Shown piece by piece: positions 43,875-51,884 of a DNA stretch of 64,000 bases. Source of the stretch: Sphaerisporangium aureirubrum (GTDB lineage: Bacteria; Actinomycetota; Actinomycetes; Streptosporangiales; Streptosporangiaceae). The notes beneath the pieces are model-generated. The model had not been told where the DNA came from. It did no database searches and saw nothing but the letters and a program-made list of their open reading frames with translations. The position numbers and the translations under genes are program-made. The DNA lies in NCBI RefSeq assembly GCF_042658925.1, contig NZ_JBHSRF010000047.1, positions 1-64,000 of the forward strand, in the 5' to 3' direction. Numbering within the stretch: position 1 is the first letter of the stretch; every line of letters begins with the position of its first letter.

Positions 43875-45221
43875 ATGCGTTTTCTACCTGACCTCCAGAA
43901 CCCAAAAGTGGCGATTGTCGGCCTTGGATATGTCGGCTCGTGCTTCGCCGCGATGCTGGCGGACCGCGGCTGCCACGTGACGGGTGTGGACAACGACGAC
44001 CGGCTTGTCGACGAGCTCGAAGCGGGCCACTGCCGCTACCAGGAGGAAGGGCTCGCCGAGCTCCTCTTCGCCGGCATGGCCGCCGGACGGCTGCGGGTGA
44101 CCACCGACTACGCCGCGGTGCGTGAGGCCGACGTCGTGCTGATCGCGGTGGGCACGCCGGTGCGTGCCGACGGATCCCTGGTGGACGAGCAGCTCAGCGG
44201 CGCGTGCGCCGAGGTGAGCCGGTACCTGCGGGACGGCCACCTGGTCATGGTGAAGAGCACGGTGCCGCCGGGCGCGACCCGCAACCTGGTGCTGCCGCTG
44301 TTGTCGCGCAGCGGGCTGACCGTGGGCGAGCACTTCGGGCTGGCGTTCACGCCCGAGCGGTTCGCCGAGGGCACCGCGCTGCGCGAGCTGCGCAGGCTGC
44401 CGATCGTGGTGGGCGGGATCGACGACGCCAGCACGGCGGCCGCCGCGGAGTTCTGGGCGCACACGTTCCAGGTGGAGGTGTTCCCGCTGGCGTCCCCGGA
44501 GTCCGCCGAGATCGTCAAGCTGGCGGACAACTGGTGGATCGACCTGAACATCGCGCTGGCCAACGAGCTGGCCAAGTTCTGCGCGCTGTACGGCGTGGAC
44601 GTGCTGGACGTGATCAAGGCGGCCAACACCGTGCCCAAGGGCGCGGGCAAGGTGAACATCCTGCTGCCGAGCGTCGGCGTGGGCGGTTCGTGCCTGGTGA
44701 AGGACCCCTGGATGGTCTGGCGGTCCGCCCGCGAGCGCGGCCTGGAGATCCTCACCGCGCCGATCGGCCGCGAGGTCAACGCCGGCATGCCGGAGTACAC
44801 CGCGCAGCTGATCATCGACGAGCTGGTGCGGCTCGGCAAGCGGCCGGACGCGTCCACGGTGGCCGTGCTCGGGCTGGCGTTCAAGAACGACACCGGCGAC
44901 CTGCGCGCGACGCCCGTGGAGGGCGCCGTCACCGCCTTGAAGAAGGCCGGGGTGCAGGTGCGGGTGTACGACCCGCTGGTGGACCCCGTGCAGGCGGAGG
45001 AGCTGGTGGACATCAAGCCCGCCGCGACGCTGCGCGAGGCCGTGCTGGACGCCGACTGCGTGGCGCTGATGACGCTGCACCGGGAGTTCGCCGACATCGA
45101 CTTCGCCGAGCTGCCGGTGGCCACGTCGTGCCTCGTCCTGGACGGCCGCGCGTACTTCCCCAAGGAGCGCATCACCGCGCTGCGGCGGCTCGGGTACGTC
45201 TACCGCGGGATCGGCAGGTGA
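43875..45221 (+). CDS. UDP-glucose/nucleotide-sugar dehydrogenase
   Basis: The protein has 448 residues. The NAD fold is KVAIVGLGYVGSCFAAMLADRGCHVTGVD. The catalytic thiol is Cys273 in VGVGGSCLVKDPW, and central helices include PESAEIVKLADNWWIDLNIALANELAKFC. It oxidises C6 of a UDP-sugar to the uronate in two steps. The segment FTPERFAEGTALRELRRLPIVVGG is closer to the WecC-type (PER...G) than to housekeeping UDP-glucose dehydrogenase. The stop overlaps the next start by four bases, and the pair fits the UDP-glucose to UDP-glucuronate to UDP-xylose route of CalS8/CalS9-type aminopentose pathways. Confidence 0.9.
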   Translation: MRFLPDLQNPKVAIVGLGYVGSCFAAMLADRGCHVTGVDNDDRLVDELEAGHCRYQEEGLAELLFAGMAAGRLRVTTDYAAVREADVVLIAVGTPVRADGSLVDEQLSGACAEVSRYLRDGHLVMVKSTVPPGATRNLVLPLLSRSGLTVGEHFGLAFTPERFAEGTALRELRRLPIVVGGIDDASTAAAAEFWAHTFQVEVFPLASPESAEIVKLADNWWIDLNIALANELAKFCALYGVDVLDVIKAANTVPKGAGKVNILLPSVGVGGSCLVKDPWMVWRSARERGLEILTAPIGREVNAGMPEYTAQLIIDELVRLGKRPDASTVAVLGLAFKNDTGDLRATPVEGAVTALKKAGVQVRVYDPLVDPVQAEELVDIKPAATLREAVLDADCVALMTLHREFADIDFAELPVATSCLVLDGRAYFPKERITALRRLGYVYRGIGR

Positions 45222-46204
45222 GCGCCGTGCGCGCCGTCGTGACCGGCGGATCGGGGTTCATCGGCGGCCACCTGGTGGACCGGCTGCTCGCCCGCGGCGA
45301 CGAGGTGACGGTGTTCGACGCCGGGCCGCCGTCGCCGTACCGGCCGGCCGGCGACACCCGGTACGTCCAGGGCGACATCCGCGACCCGGCCGCGCTGGGC
45401 TCGGCGATCGCCCCCGGGGTGGACGTGGTCTACCACCTGGCGGCGGTCGTCGGGGTGGACCAGTACCTGGCCCGGCCGCTGGACGTCATCGACATCAACT
45501 TCTCCGGCACCCGCAACGTGCTGGAGCTGGCCGCGCGGGCCGGTGCCCGGGTCGTGGTGGCCAGCACCAGCGAGGTGTTCGGCAAGAACCCCGTCGTGCC
45601 GTGGCCGGAGGACGGCGACCGGGTGCTCGGCCCGACGTCGGTCGACCGGTGGACGTACTCGTCGGCCAAGGCGCTGGCCGAGCACCTGACGTACGCGTTC
45701 GGGCGGCAGCACGGCCTGGACACCACCATCGTGCGCTACTTCAACGCCTACGGCCCCGGGCAGCGGCCCGCGTACATCCTGAGCCGCAACGTGCACCGGG
45801 CGCTGAACGGGCTGCCCGTGGTGACCTACGACCAGGGGCGGCAGACCCGGTGCTTCACCTACGTCGGTGACGCCATCGAGGGCACGCTGCTGGCCGCCGC
45901 CCACCCGGAGGCGGTCGGCGAGTCGTTCAACCTCGGCACCATGGTGGAGACGACCGTCGCCGACGCGCTGGAGATGGTCGCCAAGCTGACCGGGGCCGAC
46001 GCGCCGTCCATCGCGGTGGACACCGGCGAGCGGCTCGGCTCGGCGTACGAGGACCTGGCGCGCCGCGTGCCCGACAACGCCAAGGCCCGCCGGATCCTCG
46101 GCTGGGAGCCCCGCACCACGCTGCAGGACGGCCTCACCGAGACGATCGCCTGGGCCCGGGCCAACCCGTGGTGGCTGGCGCTGCCCGACAGCGGCGCCCT
46201 GTAG
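45218..46204 (+). CDS. NAD-dependent sugar epimerase/decarboxylase (UDP-xylose synthase-like)
   Basis: GTG 45218 overlaps the upstream stop (GTGA) and gives 328 residues. This extended SDR has AVVTGGSGFIGGHLVDRLLARGDEV, the catalytic Tyr147-xxx-Lys151 in RWTYSSAKALAEH, and STSEVFGKN. The nucleotide-binding region YNAYGPGQRPAYILSRNVHRAL and RQTRCFTYVGDAIEG are typical of UDP-glucuronate decarboxylases. It probably decarboxylates UDP-glucuronate to a UDP-4-keto-pentose or UDP-xylose. Assignment as decarboxylase rather than epimerase rests on pairing with the dehydrogenase and resemblance to CalS9-type proteins. Confidence 0.85.
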   Translation: MSAVRAVVTGGSGFIGGHLVDRLLARGDEVTVFDAGPPSPYRPAGDTRYVQGDIRDPAALGSAIAPGVDVVYHLAAVVGVDQYLARPLDVIDINFSGTRNVLELAARAGARVVVASTSEVFGKNPVVPWPEDGDRVLGPTSVDRWTYSSAKALAEHLTYAFGRQHGLDTTIVRYFNAYGPGQRPAYILSRNVHRALNGLPVVTYDQGRQTRCFTYVGDAIEGTLLAAAHPEAVGESFNLGTMVETTVADALEMVAKLTGADAPSIAVDTGERLGSAYEDLARRVPDNAKARRILGWEPRTTLQDGLTETIAWARANPWWLALPDSGAL

Positions 46205-46214
46205 AGAACACGAG

Positions 46215-46262
46215 GAACCGGCGCCGGCCGGGCGGTCCCACCGCCCCGGCCGGCGCCGGTTC
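46215..46262. terminator. bidirectional terminator between sugar gene and acyltransferase
   Basis: GAACCGGCGCCGGCCGG...CCGGCCGGCGCCGGTTC with an inner GCGGT/ACCGC stem forms a ~22-bp hairpin with one bulge between convergent genes. Confidence 0.8.
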
Positions 46263-46273
46263 TTTGCCGGACG

Positions 46274-47479
46274 TCAGGCGGGCACGTCCGTGAGCGAGGT
46301 GTCCTCCACGCGGTGCCGGGGCGCCGGGGGCGGGGACTTCTTGGAACGGCTCCAGTGCCGCATCGCGGGCTGCTCCACCAGCTTGTACAGCAGCCAGCCG
46401 GCCACCACGTTGACGGCGGTGAGGCCGATGATCAGCAGCGTGCCGCCGAGGACGCCGTAGGAGGCGCCCGGGAGCAGGGTCGGGCTCAGCCAGTAGAGCA
46501 CGATCGCCTGGGTCATGTAGAAGCCGAACGACACGTTGCCCAGCCAGACCATCGGCCGGGTGCCGAGCAGGGTGCGCTTACCGCGCAGGTTCGCCGTGGC
46601 GAACGTGCCGATGGCCAGGCCGAACGGCACCGCGGTGACCAGGGTGAGGCTCCACGGCGACGGCACCGTCAGCGTCGCGGCGTACGCCACGACCAGCAGC
46701 AGTACCACCGGGGTGACGCCGAGCCGCGGCCAGCGGCCCTGGAGCACGATGCGGGCGAGGACCATGCCGAGCACGAACTCGAACAGCCGGACCGGCGGGA
46801 ACATGTAGATGAACCAGAACTGCGGCAGCGCCAGCGGCTCGCCGGGGAAGCGGGGCTCGCCGGGCAGCAGGGTGAGGGTGGCGACGCAGGTCAGCGCCAT
46901 GGCGGCGACGACGATGCCCGCCCACAGCCACAGCCGGTTGTCGGCGATCTTGCGGATCGGGATGATCAGCAGCGGGAACAGCAGGTAGAACAGGATCTCC
47001 GAGCACAGCGACCAGGCCGGCATGTTCGCCCCGCCCCACCACATCGGGTCGGAGCTCCAGGCGTTGAACAGGAAGAGGTTCGGCAGGCCGTAGTTCGGGG
47101 TGAACGCCGCGGCGAACAGCAGCATCGCCAGGGCCCAGGTCACCACGTGGTTCGGCATGATCTTGACCACGCGGCGGCGCAGGTACGACCCGGTTCCCCG
47201 CCCCGGCCGCCAGGACCACGTGATCACGAAGCCGCTCAGGATGAAGAAGAAGGACACCCCGATGGACCCGCCGGGCGAGAAGAACCAGATCAGGTTCTCG
47301 GTGATCCCCGGGTCCGCGAACGGCGGGGTGGGCGTCTGGTTGCCGGTGGTCATCGGGTACACGGCGTGACAGAGGAAGACGAGAAGCGCGGCGATGATGC
47401 GCATCCCGGTCAGCGCGGGTAGGTCTTGTCGGGGTTCGTTCAATTGCGTGTTCGGGATCGAACTCGTTACCGCGGACAC
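46274..47479 (-). CDS. acyltransferase 3 family membrane O-acyltransferase (OafA-like)
   Basis: GTG 47479 gives 401 residues with about ten membrane helices. The family motif is LPALTGMRIIAALLVFLCHAVYPM, whose His is the catalytic residue of acyltransferase 3 proteins, followed by GGSIGVSFFFILSGFVITWSW and YLRRRVVKIMPNHVV. Such enzymes acetylate or acylate sugars using acyl-CoA across the membrane. In this cluster it could acylate the deoxysugar or scaffold. Motif copy 6 is 89 bp upstream. Confidence 0.9.
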   Translation of the reverse strand: MSAVTSSIPNTQLNEPRQDLPALTGMRIIAALLVFLCHAVYPMTTGNQTPTPPFADPGITENLIWFFSPGGSIGVSFFFILSGFVITWSWRPGRGTGSYLRRRVVKIMPNHVVTWALAMLLFAAAFTPNYGLPNLFLFNAWSSDPMWWGGANMPAWSLCSEILFYLLFPLLIIPIRKIADNRLWLWAGIVVAAMALTCVATLTLLPGEPRFPGEPLALPQFWFIYMFPPVRLFEFVLGMVLARIVLQGRWPRLGVTPVVLLLVVAYAATLTVPSPWSLTLVTAVPFGLAIGTFATANLRGKRTLLGTRPMVWLGNVSFGFYMTQAIVLYWLSPTLLPGASYGVLGGTLLIIGLTAVNVVAGWLLYKLVEQPAMRHWSRSKKSPPPAPRHRVEDTSLTDVPA

Positions 47480-47567
47480 AGTGGGGCCCTCATTTCCTAG
47501 ATGGTCCGTGCCGGATATTCACGAGAGAACTATCTAGGCGTATGATTCGCGCCGTCCGGGCCCCGCC

Positions 47568-47585
47568 GCATCTCCCCACGTGCTG
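47568..47585. promoter_or_regulatory. cluster motif copy 6, upstream of the acyltransferase
   Basis: GCATCTCCCCACGTGCTG, 89 bp upstream of the acyltransferase start. It shares the extended 3' end CGTGCTGAATCA with copy 10. Confidence 0.6.
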
Positions 47586-47647
47586 AATCACGGGTGAATA
47601 CGCGAGAATCCCGGGCGCGGGAAAAACCGGCCGCGCCCGGGAGTCCG

Positions 47648-48868
47648 TCAGACGATGTGCACGTCGGGCACGTAGAGGATCCACCGCCCGCCGCGAGCGT
47701 GGAACACCTTCTCATTCGCCATGATCTCTTCGGCGTGGTTCCACGCGAACAGCACCGCGTAGTCGGGGTCGGCCTTGCCGAACTCCTCGGGGGCGAGGAC
47801 CGGGATGTGCGAGCCCGCGACCAGGCGGCCCTGCTTGGAGGGCGTGGAGTCGATGATGAACGGGATCAGGTCCGGGCCGATGTCGCAGTAGTTGGTCACC
47901 GTCGCGGCCTTGGCCGGGGCGCCGTACCCGACGACCTTCGCCCCCTCGGCGCGCAGCCGCACCAGCAGGTCCTTCAGGTCGGTGCGGACCTTGTCCATGG
48001 CGGCGGCGAGCCCCTGCAGGGCGGCGTGCTCGCCGAGTCCCCGCTCGCGCTCCTGCGCCAAGAACTCCGCCACCGCGGGGGCGGGGGTGCGCATGCCGGG
48101 ACGGCCGATGGTGTAGCGCATGGTGCCGCCGTGCAGCGCCAGGGGCTCGGCGTCGAACAGCTCCAGGCCGTAGCGCTCGGCCATGGCCTGCACCGACCGC
48201 ACCGCCAGATAGAACGTGTGCTCGTCGTAGATCATGTCGAAGGCGGTCTTGCCGACGACGGTGCCGAAGTAAGGCTCCTCGAAGACGAACACGCCGTTCG
48301 GGGCGAGCAGCAGCTCCACGCCGCGCACCACCGACGCCAGGTGCGCGATGTGCGCGATGCAGTTGGCGCCGAACACCACGTCCGCCGGACCGTGCTCGTC
48401 CAGGATCTTGGCGGCGGTCGTCTCGTCGAAGAACTCGGGCAGCACCCGGACACCCTTGGCCCGGGACATCTCAGCGACCTCGGCCGACGGCTCGATGCCG
48501 AGGTGCCGCACGCCGGCCTTCGCGATGGTCGCGAGCATCACACCGTCGTTGCTGCCGATCTCCGCGATGAACGGGTCGGGGCCGGTGAGCTCGTGCTCCA
48601 GGAAGTAGCGGGCGTTCTGCTCGAAGTGCTTGCGATGAACGGCGGAACCGGACGCGTGATAGGGATACGCGTCGTGATACCTGATTTCCTGAGGCACGTC
48701 TTCCATCAGCTGGGTCATCGTGCAGGAATCGCACATGCCGATGGCGAGCCGGAAGAAGAACTCGTTCTCGATGTCCTGCGGCAGTAGGAAGCCGTTTCCC
48801 CGGGGCTGGCGCCCGAGGTCGATCGATTCCTTGACGACGCCGCCGCAAATCCTACAGGCACTCTCCAT
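47648..48868 (-). CDS. sugar C-methyltransferase (TylC3/EryBIII-like)
   Basis: The protein has 406 residues. An N-terminal zinc ribbon (Cys5-x2-Cys8, with CDSCTMTQ near 47-52) is followed by the SAM fold (FIAEIGSNDGVMLATIAKAG), the conserved GANCIAHI and FEEPYFGTVVGKTAFDMIYDEHTFY, and a C-terminal nucleotide-binding-like domain (VVGYGAPAKAATVTNYC). This three-domain family adds a methyl group to C3 of 4-keto sugars. It implies a branched-chain sugar. Motif copy 7 lies 65 bp upstream, shared with the divergent N-methyltransferase operon. Confidence 0.92.
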   Translation of the reverse strand: MESACRICGGVVKESIDLGRQPRGNGFLLPQDIENEFFFRLAIGMCDSCTMTQLMEDVPQEIRYHDAYPYHASGSAVHRKHFEQNARYFLEHELTGPDPFIAEIGSNDGVMLATIAKAGVRHLGIEPSAEVAEMSRAKGVRVLPEFFDETTAAKILDEHGPADVVFGANCIAHIAHLASVVRGVELLLAPNGVFVFEEPYFGTVVGKTAFDMIYDEHTFYLAVRSVQAMAERYGLELFDAEPLALHGGTMRYTIGRPGMRTPAPAVAEFLAQERERGLGEHAALQGLAAAMDKVRTDLKDLLVRLRAEGAKVVGYGAPAKAATVTNYCDIGPDLIPFIIDSTPSKQGRLVAGSHIPVLAPEEFGKADPDYAVLFAWNHAEEIMANEKVFHARGGRWILYVPDVHIV

Positions 48869-48932
48869 GCGATCAGATTAACCACGGGTGTCAGCCGATT
48901 CTTCTCCAGAAGTGCCGTGCCGGAAAGGCGAT

Positions 48933-48950
48933 CCGCACTCCTGAAGATGC
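48933..48950. promoter_or_regulatory. cluster motif copy 7, between divergent methyltransferase genes
   Basis: Minus strand GCATCTTCAGGAGTGCGG, 65 bp from the C-methyltransferase and 89 bp from the N-methyltransferase start, placed to serve both promoters. Confidence 0.7.
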
Positions 48951-49038
48951 GTCGCGCGCGTCACGCGCGAGAGGCTCGCCGCATGCGGAATTCCACGCGC
49001 CGTCCGCTGCCGTCCAGTGCCCAGTTGAGGAGTCACCG

Positions 49039-49791
49039 ATGACCACGGAAACGCCCGCGCGGGAGACCAACGTCTACGGGTCCGAGGTGAGCGACGTCTA
49101 CGACCTCGTCTACCAGCGCCGGGGCAAGGACTACGAGAAGGAGGCCGAGGCCGTCGTGTCGCTGGTCCGCTCCCGCAAGCCGGACGCGGACTCGCTGCTC
49201 GACGTGGCCTGCGGCACCGGGGAGCACCTGCGGTCGCTGCGCGACCACTTCGCGCACGTCGAAGGCCTGGAGCTGTCCGACACCATGCGCGAGGCGGCCA
49301 GGATCAAGCTGCCCGGCGTGGCGGTCCACCCCGGCGACATCCGCGACTTCGACCTCGGGCGCACCTTCGACGCCGTGTGCAGCCTGTACAGCACGGTCGG
49401 CTACATGGCGTCCGCCGACGAACTGAACGCCGCCGTGGGCACCATGGCGCGGCACGTCTCCCCCGGAGGCGTGCTCATCGTGGAGCCGTGGTACTTCCCC
49501 GAGAGGTTCACCGACGGGCACGTCGGCAGCGACCTGGTGCGCGACGGCGACCGCACGGTGACCCGGGTGGCCAAGTCGGTGCGCTCGGGCGACGTCGTCC
49601 GGCAGGAGGCGCACTACATCGTCGCCGACGCCGACGGGATCAGGCACTTCGAGCACGTGCAGGTCTTCACGCTGTTCGCGCCGTCGCAGTACGTCGCGGC
49701 CTTCGAGCGCGCCGGGTGCGCGGTCCAGTACGTCCAGCAGGACGACATCCTGGCCGGGCGGGGACTGTTCGTCGGCATCCGTTCGCGATGA
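49039..49791 (+). CDS. SAM-dependent sugar N-methyltransferase (DesVI/TylM1-like)
   Basis: The protein has 250 residues, beginning YGSEVSDVYDLVYQRRGKDYEKEAE, with the SAM motif LLDVACGTGEHLRSL at about 53-67 and DAVCSLYSTVGYM. The later VLIVEPWYFPERFTDGHV and EHVQVFTLFAPSQYVAAFERAGC are typical of TDP-aminosugar N,N-dimethyltransferases. It would mono- or dimethylate the amino group added by the next gene. Its stop overlaps that start by four bases (ATGA). Confidence 0.9.
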   Translation: MTTETPARETNVYGSEVSDVYDLVYQRRGKDYEKEAEAVVSLVRSRKPDADSLLDVACGTGEHLRSLRDHFAHVEGLELSDTMREAARIKLPGVAVHPGDIRDFDLGRTFDAVCSLYSTVGYMASADELNAAVGTMARHVSPGGVLIVEPWYFPERFTDGHVGSDLVRDGDRTVTRVAKSVRSGDVVRQEAHYIVADADGIRHFEHVQVFTLFAPSQYVAAFERAGCAVQYVQQDDILAGRGLFVGIRSR

Positions 49792-50894
49792 TCCCGCTGT
49801 TCAAGGTCGCGGTCGACCCCGGGGCCGGTCCCCTGGTGGCGGAGGCGCTGCGCACCGGCGTGCTCGGGCACGGGCCCCGGGGCGAGGAGTTCGAGGAGGC
49901 GCTGCGCGCCCGGCTCGGCACGCCGCACCTCGTGACGCTCAACAACGGCACCTCCGCCCTGCACCTGGCGCTGCGCCTCGCCGCCGGCCCCGAGCCCGGC
50001 GGCGAGGTGCTGACCACACCGCTGACCTTCGAGGCGACCAACTGGGCGATCCTCGCCAACGGCCTGCGCATCCGCTGGGTGGACGTCGACCCCGGCACGC
50101 TGAACGTCGACCTGGACGACCTCGCCAAGAAGATCTCCCCCGCGACCCGGGCCGTCATGGTGGTGCACTGGGCCGGGCATCCGGTCGACCTGGACCGGCT
50201 GTCGGCCATCCTGGACGACGCCGAGGCGGCGTACGGCTTCCGGCCCGCGGTCGTCGAGGACTGCGCGCAAGCGTGGGGCACCACCCACGGAGGCCGGCCG
50301 CTCGGCACGCACGGCAACTTCTGCGCGTTCAGCTTCCACGCCACCAAGCACCTGGCGTGCGGCACCGGCGGCATGCTGGTGGTGCCGGACGAGGAGTCGC
50401 TGCGGCGGGCGCTGCGGCTGCGGTTCTTCGGCATCGACCGGCGGGCCGACCGGGTCAACGGCGACTACGACGTGCCCGAGTGGGGGTACAACTTCTACCT
50501 CGGCGAGCTGAGCGCGGCCGTCGGGCTCGCCAACCTCGCGAACGTGGACGGGCGGGTGGAGCGGCACCGGCGCAACGCGGCGTACTTCGACGCCGAGCTC
50601 GCCGGGGTGCCCGGCCTGGAGCTCACCGAGCGCGCCGAGGGGCACTCGTTCTGGCTGTACCCGGTGAAGGTGGCCGACCGGCCGGCGTTCATCCGCAAGA
50701 TGACCGCCGCCGGCGTCACCGTGAGCGCGGTGGTCCGCCGCAACGACACCCACACCTCGGTCCGCGACGCGTTCACCTCCGCGCTGCCCGCGCTGGACGC
50801 GGTGCACGACCGGGTGGTGCACATCCCGGTCGGGTGGTGGCTGTCGGAGCGGGACCGCGCGCACATCGTGGGGGCGATCCGCTCGGGGTGGTGA
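49788..50894 (+). CDS. PLP-dependent sugar aminotransferase (DegT family)
   Basis: ATG 49788 overlaps the upstream stop and gives 368 residues. Lys187 in FSFHATKHLACGTGG is the PLP Schiff-base residue, with EDCAQAWGTTHGG and the substrate loop NFYLGELSAAVGLANL. It aminates a keto sugar, giving the aminosugar then N-methylated by its partner. In the CalS13-type pentose pathways the amino group is placed at C4; regiochemistry here is inference. The product is a keto-to-amino sugar nucleotide for the glycosyltransferase at 40.8 kb. Confidence 0.92.
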   Translation: MIPLFKVAVDPGAGPLVAEALRTGVLGHGPRGEEFEEALRARLGTPHLVTLNNGTSALHLALRLAAGPEPGGEVLTTPLTFEATNWAILANGLRIRWVDVDPGTLNVDLDDLAKKISPATRAVMVVHWAGHPVDLDRLSAILDDAEAAYGFRPAVVEDCAQAWGTTHGGRPLGTHGNFCAFSFHATKHLACGTGGMLVVPDEESLRRALRLRFFGIDRRADRVNGDYDVPEWGYNFYLGELSAAVGLANLANVDGRVERHRRNAAYFDAELAGVPGLELTERAEGHSFWLYPVKVADRPAFIRKMTAAGVTVSAVVRRNDTHTSVRDAFTSALPALDAVHDRVVHIPVGWWLSERDRAHIVGAIRSGW

Positions 50895-50905
50895 GGGGCC
50901 GCGGC

Positions 50906-51583
50906 TCAGGCCGGCACCGGCGCGGCCAGGCCGAACGCGCTCCACACCGCCGGGTCCAGCAGGGTCGCGGCGCGCAGGTCCGCCTCCAGGGCGACCTCCG
51001 GGTGCGAGGGGACGCCGATGACGTACAGCCCCGCCGTGCGGGCCGCGGCCACGCCGTTGCCCGAGTCCTCGACGGCGATGGCACGCCGCGGGTGCACGCC
51101 GAGCGCGCCGCAGGCCCGCAGGTACGGCACCGGGGACGGCTTGGGGGCGCCGGCGGTGACGCAGTCCACCACCACGTCGAACGCCTCCCTGATGCCGATC
51201 CCGTCGAGGTAGTCGGCCACGATCTCGGCCGGGGTGTTGGTGGCGACCGCCAGCGGCCGGGTGCCGTGCAGCGCGGTGACCAGCTCGACCGCGCCCGGCA
51301 GGGCCGCGACCCCCGCGCCCACGCGGGCGCGCACCAGGTCGTAGACCGTGCGGCCGAGCGCCTCCGGAGCGGCGGGGTGGCCGAGCAGGTCGGCCAGGGC
51401 GTGCCCGAGCTCGCGCAGCTGCAGGCCGACCAGACGGGTGCGGGCCCGTGGGTCCAGCGGCACCCCGTAGTGCTCGAACAGGTCGCGGTAGGCGCCGTTC
51501 CAGGAGGTCTCGGTGTCGACGAGCGTCCCGTCGCAGTCGAACACGACCGCGTCGTGCGGGACGGGCCCCGCGAATCCGGTCAT
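50906..51583 (-). CDS. HAD-family phosphatase (beta-phosphoglucomutase-like)
   Basis: ATG 51583 gives 225 residues; an upstream GTG start is less likely. HAD motif I VVFDCDGTLVDTE, motif II LAVATNTPAE, motif III lysine in GAPKPSPVPYL, and motif IV AVEDSGNGVAAARTAGL are all present, with a helical cap of the phosphoglucomutase-like type. It may dephosphorylate a sugar phosphate or interconvert hexose phosphates feeding the pathway. Motif copy 8 is 33 bp upstream. It is convergent with the aminotransferase, 11 bp apart. Confidence 0.9.
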   Translation of the reverse strand: MTGFAGPVPHDAVVFDCDGTLVDTETSWNGAYRDLFEHYGVPLDPRARTRLVGLQLRELGHALADLLGHPAAPEALGRTVYDLVRARVGAGVAALPGAVELVTALHGTRPLAVATNTPAEIVADYLDGIGIREAFDVVVDCVTAGAPKPSPVPYLRACGALGVHPRRAIAVEDSGNGVAAARTAGLYVIGVPSHPEVALEADLRAATLLDPAVWSAFGLAAPVPA

Positions 51584-51615
51584 GCCGCCCAGCGTCACAC
51601 CGGGCGGGGGCGCCC

Positions 51616-51633
51616 GCATCTCCCGGAATGCGG
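51616..51633. promoter_or_regulatory. cluster motif copy 8, upstream of the HAD gene
   Basis: GCATCTCCCGGAATGCGG, 33 bp upstream of the HAD start. Confidence 0.65.
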
Positions 51634-51744
51634 CGTCACCCCACCCCTACGCCCCACCCCGCCCTGGCGCGAAAGGCGTTCCCAACGCAGGTGGGCGAAC
51701 CTATCGTCGAAGGTGGACGGGGGAACTCGCCCCGGCGCGATTCC

Positions 51745-51762
51745 GCGCACCCTGGGAGATGC
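51745..51762. promoter_or_regulatory. cluster motif copy 9, upstream of the MFS gene
   Basis: Minus strand GCATCTCCCAGGGTGCGC, 123 bp upstream of the MFS start. Confidence 0.65.
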
Positions 51763-51884
51763 CGCGCGAGGTTTCCCGTTGATAGGAACAGAGCGACAGC
51801 CCGGCTAATCACGTGTCCATATAGCACCACATAGAGAAATCGACGTAAGGAACGGCCCGCAGACACCAGAGGGAAGGACATTCG

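Larger units (their letters stand above)
51584..51884. other. 301-bp divergent region with two motif copies
   Basis: It separates the HAD and MFS genes and holds copies 8 and 9 in opposite orientation, one for each gene. No further feature is seen. Confidence 0.65.
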
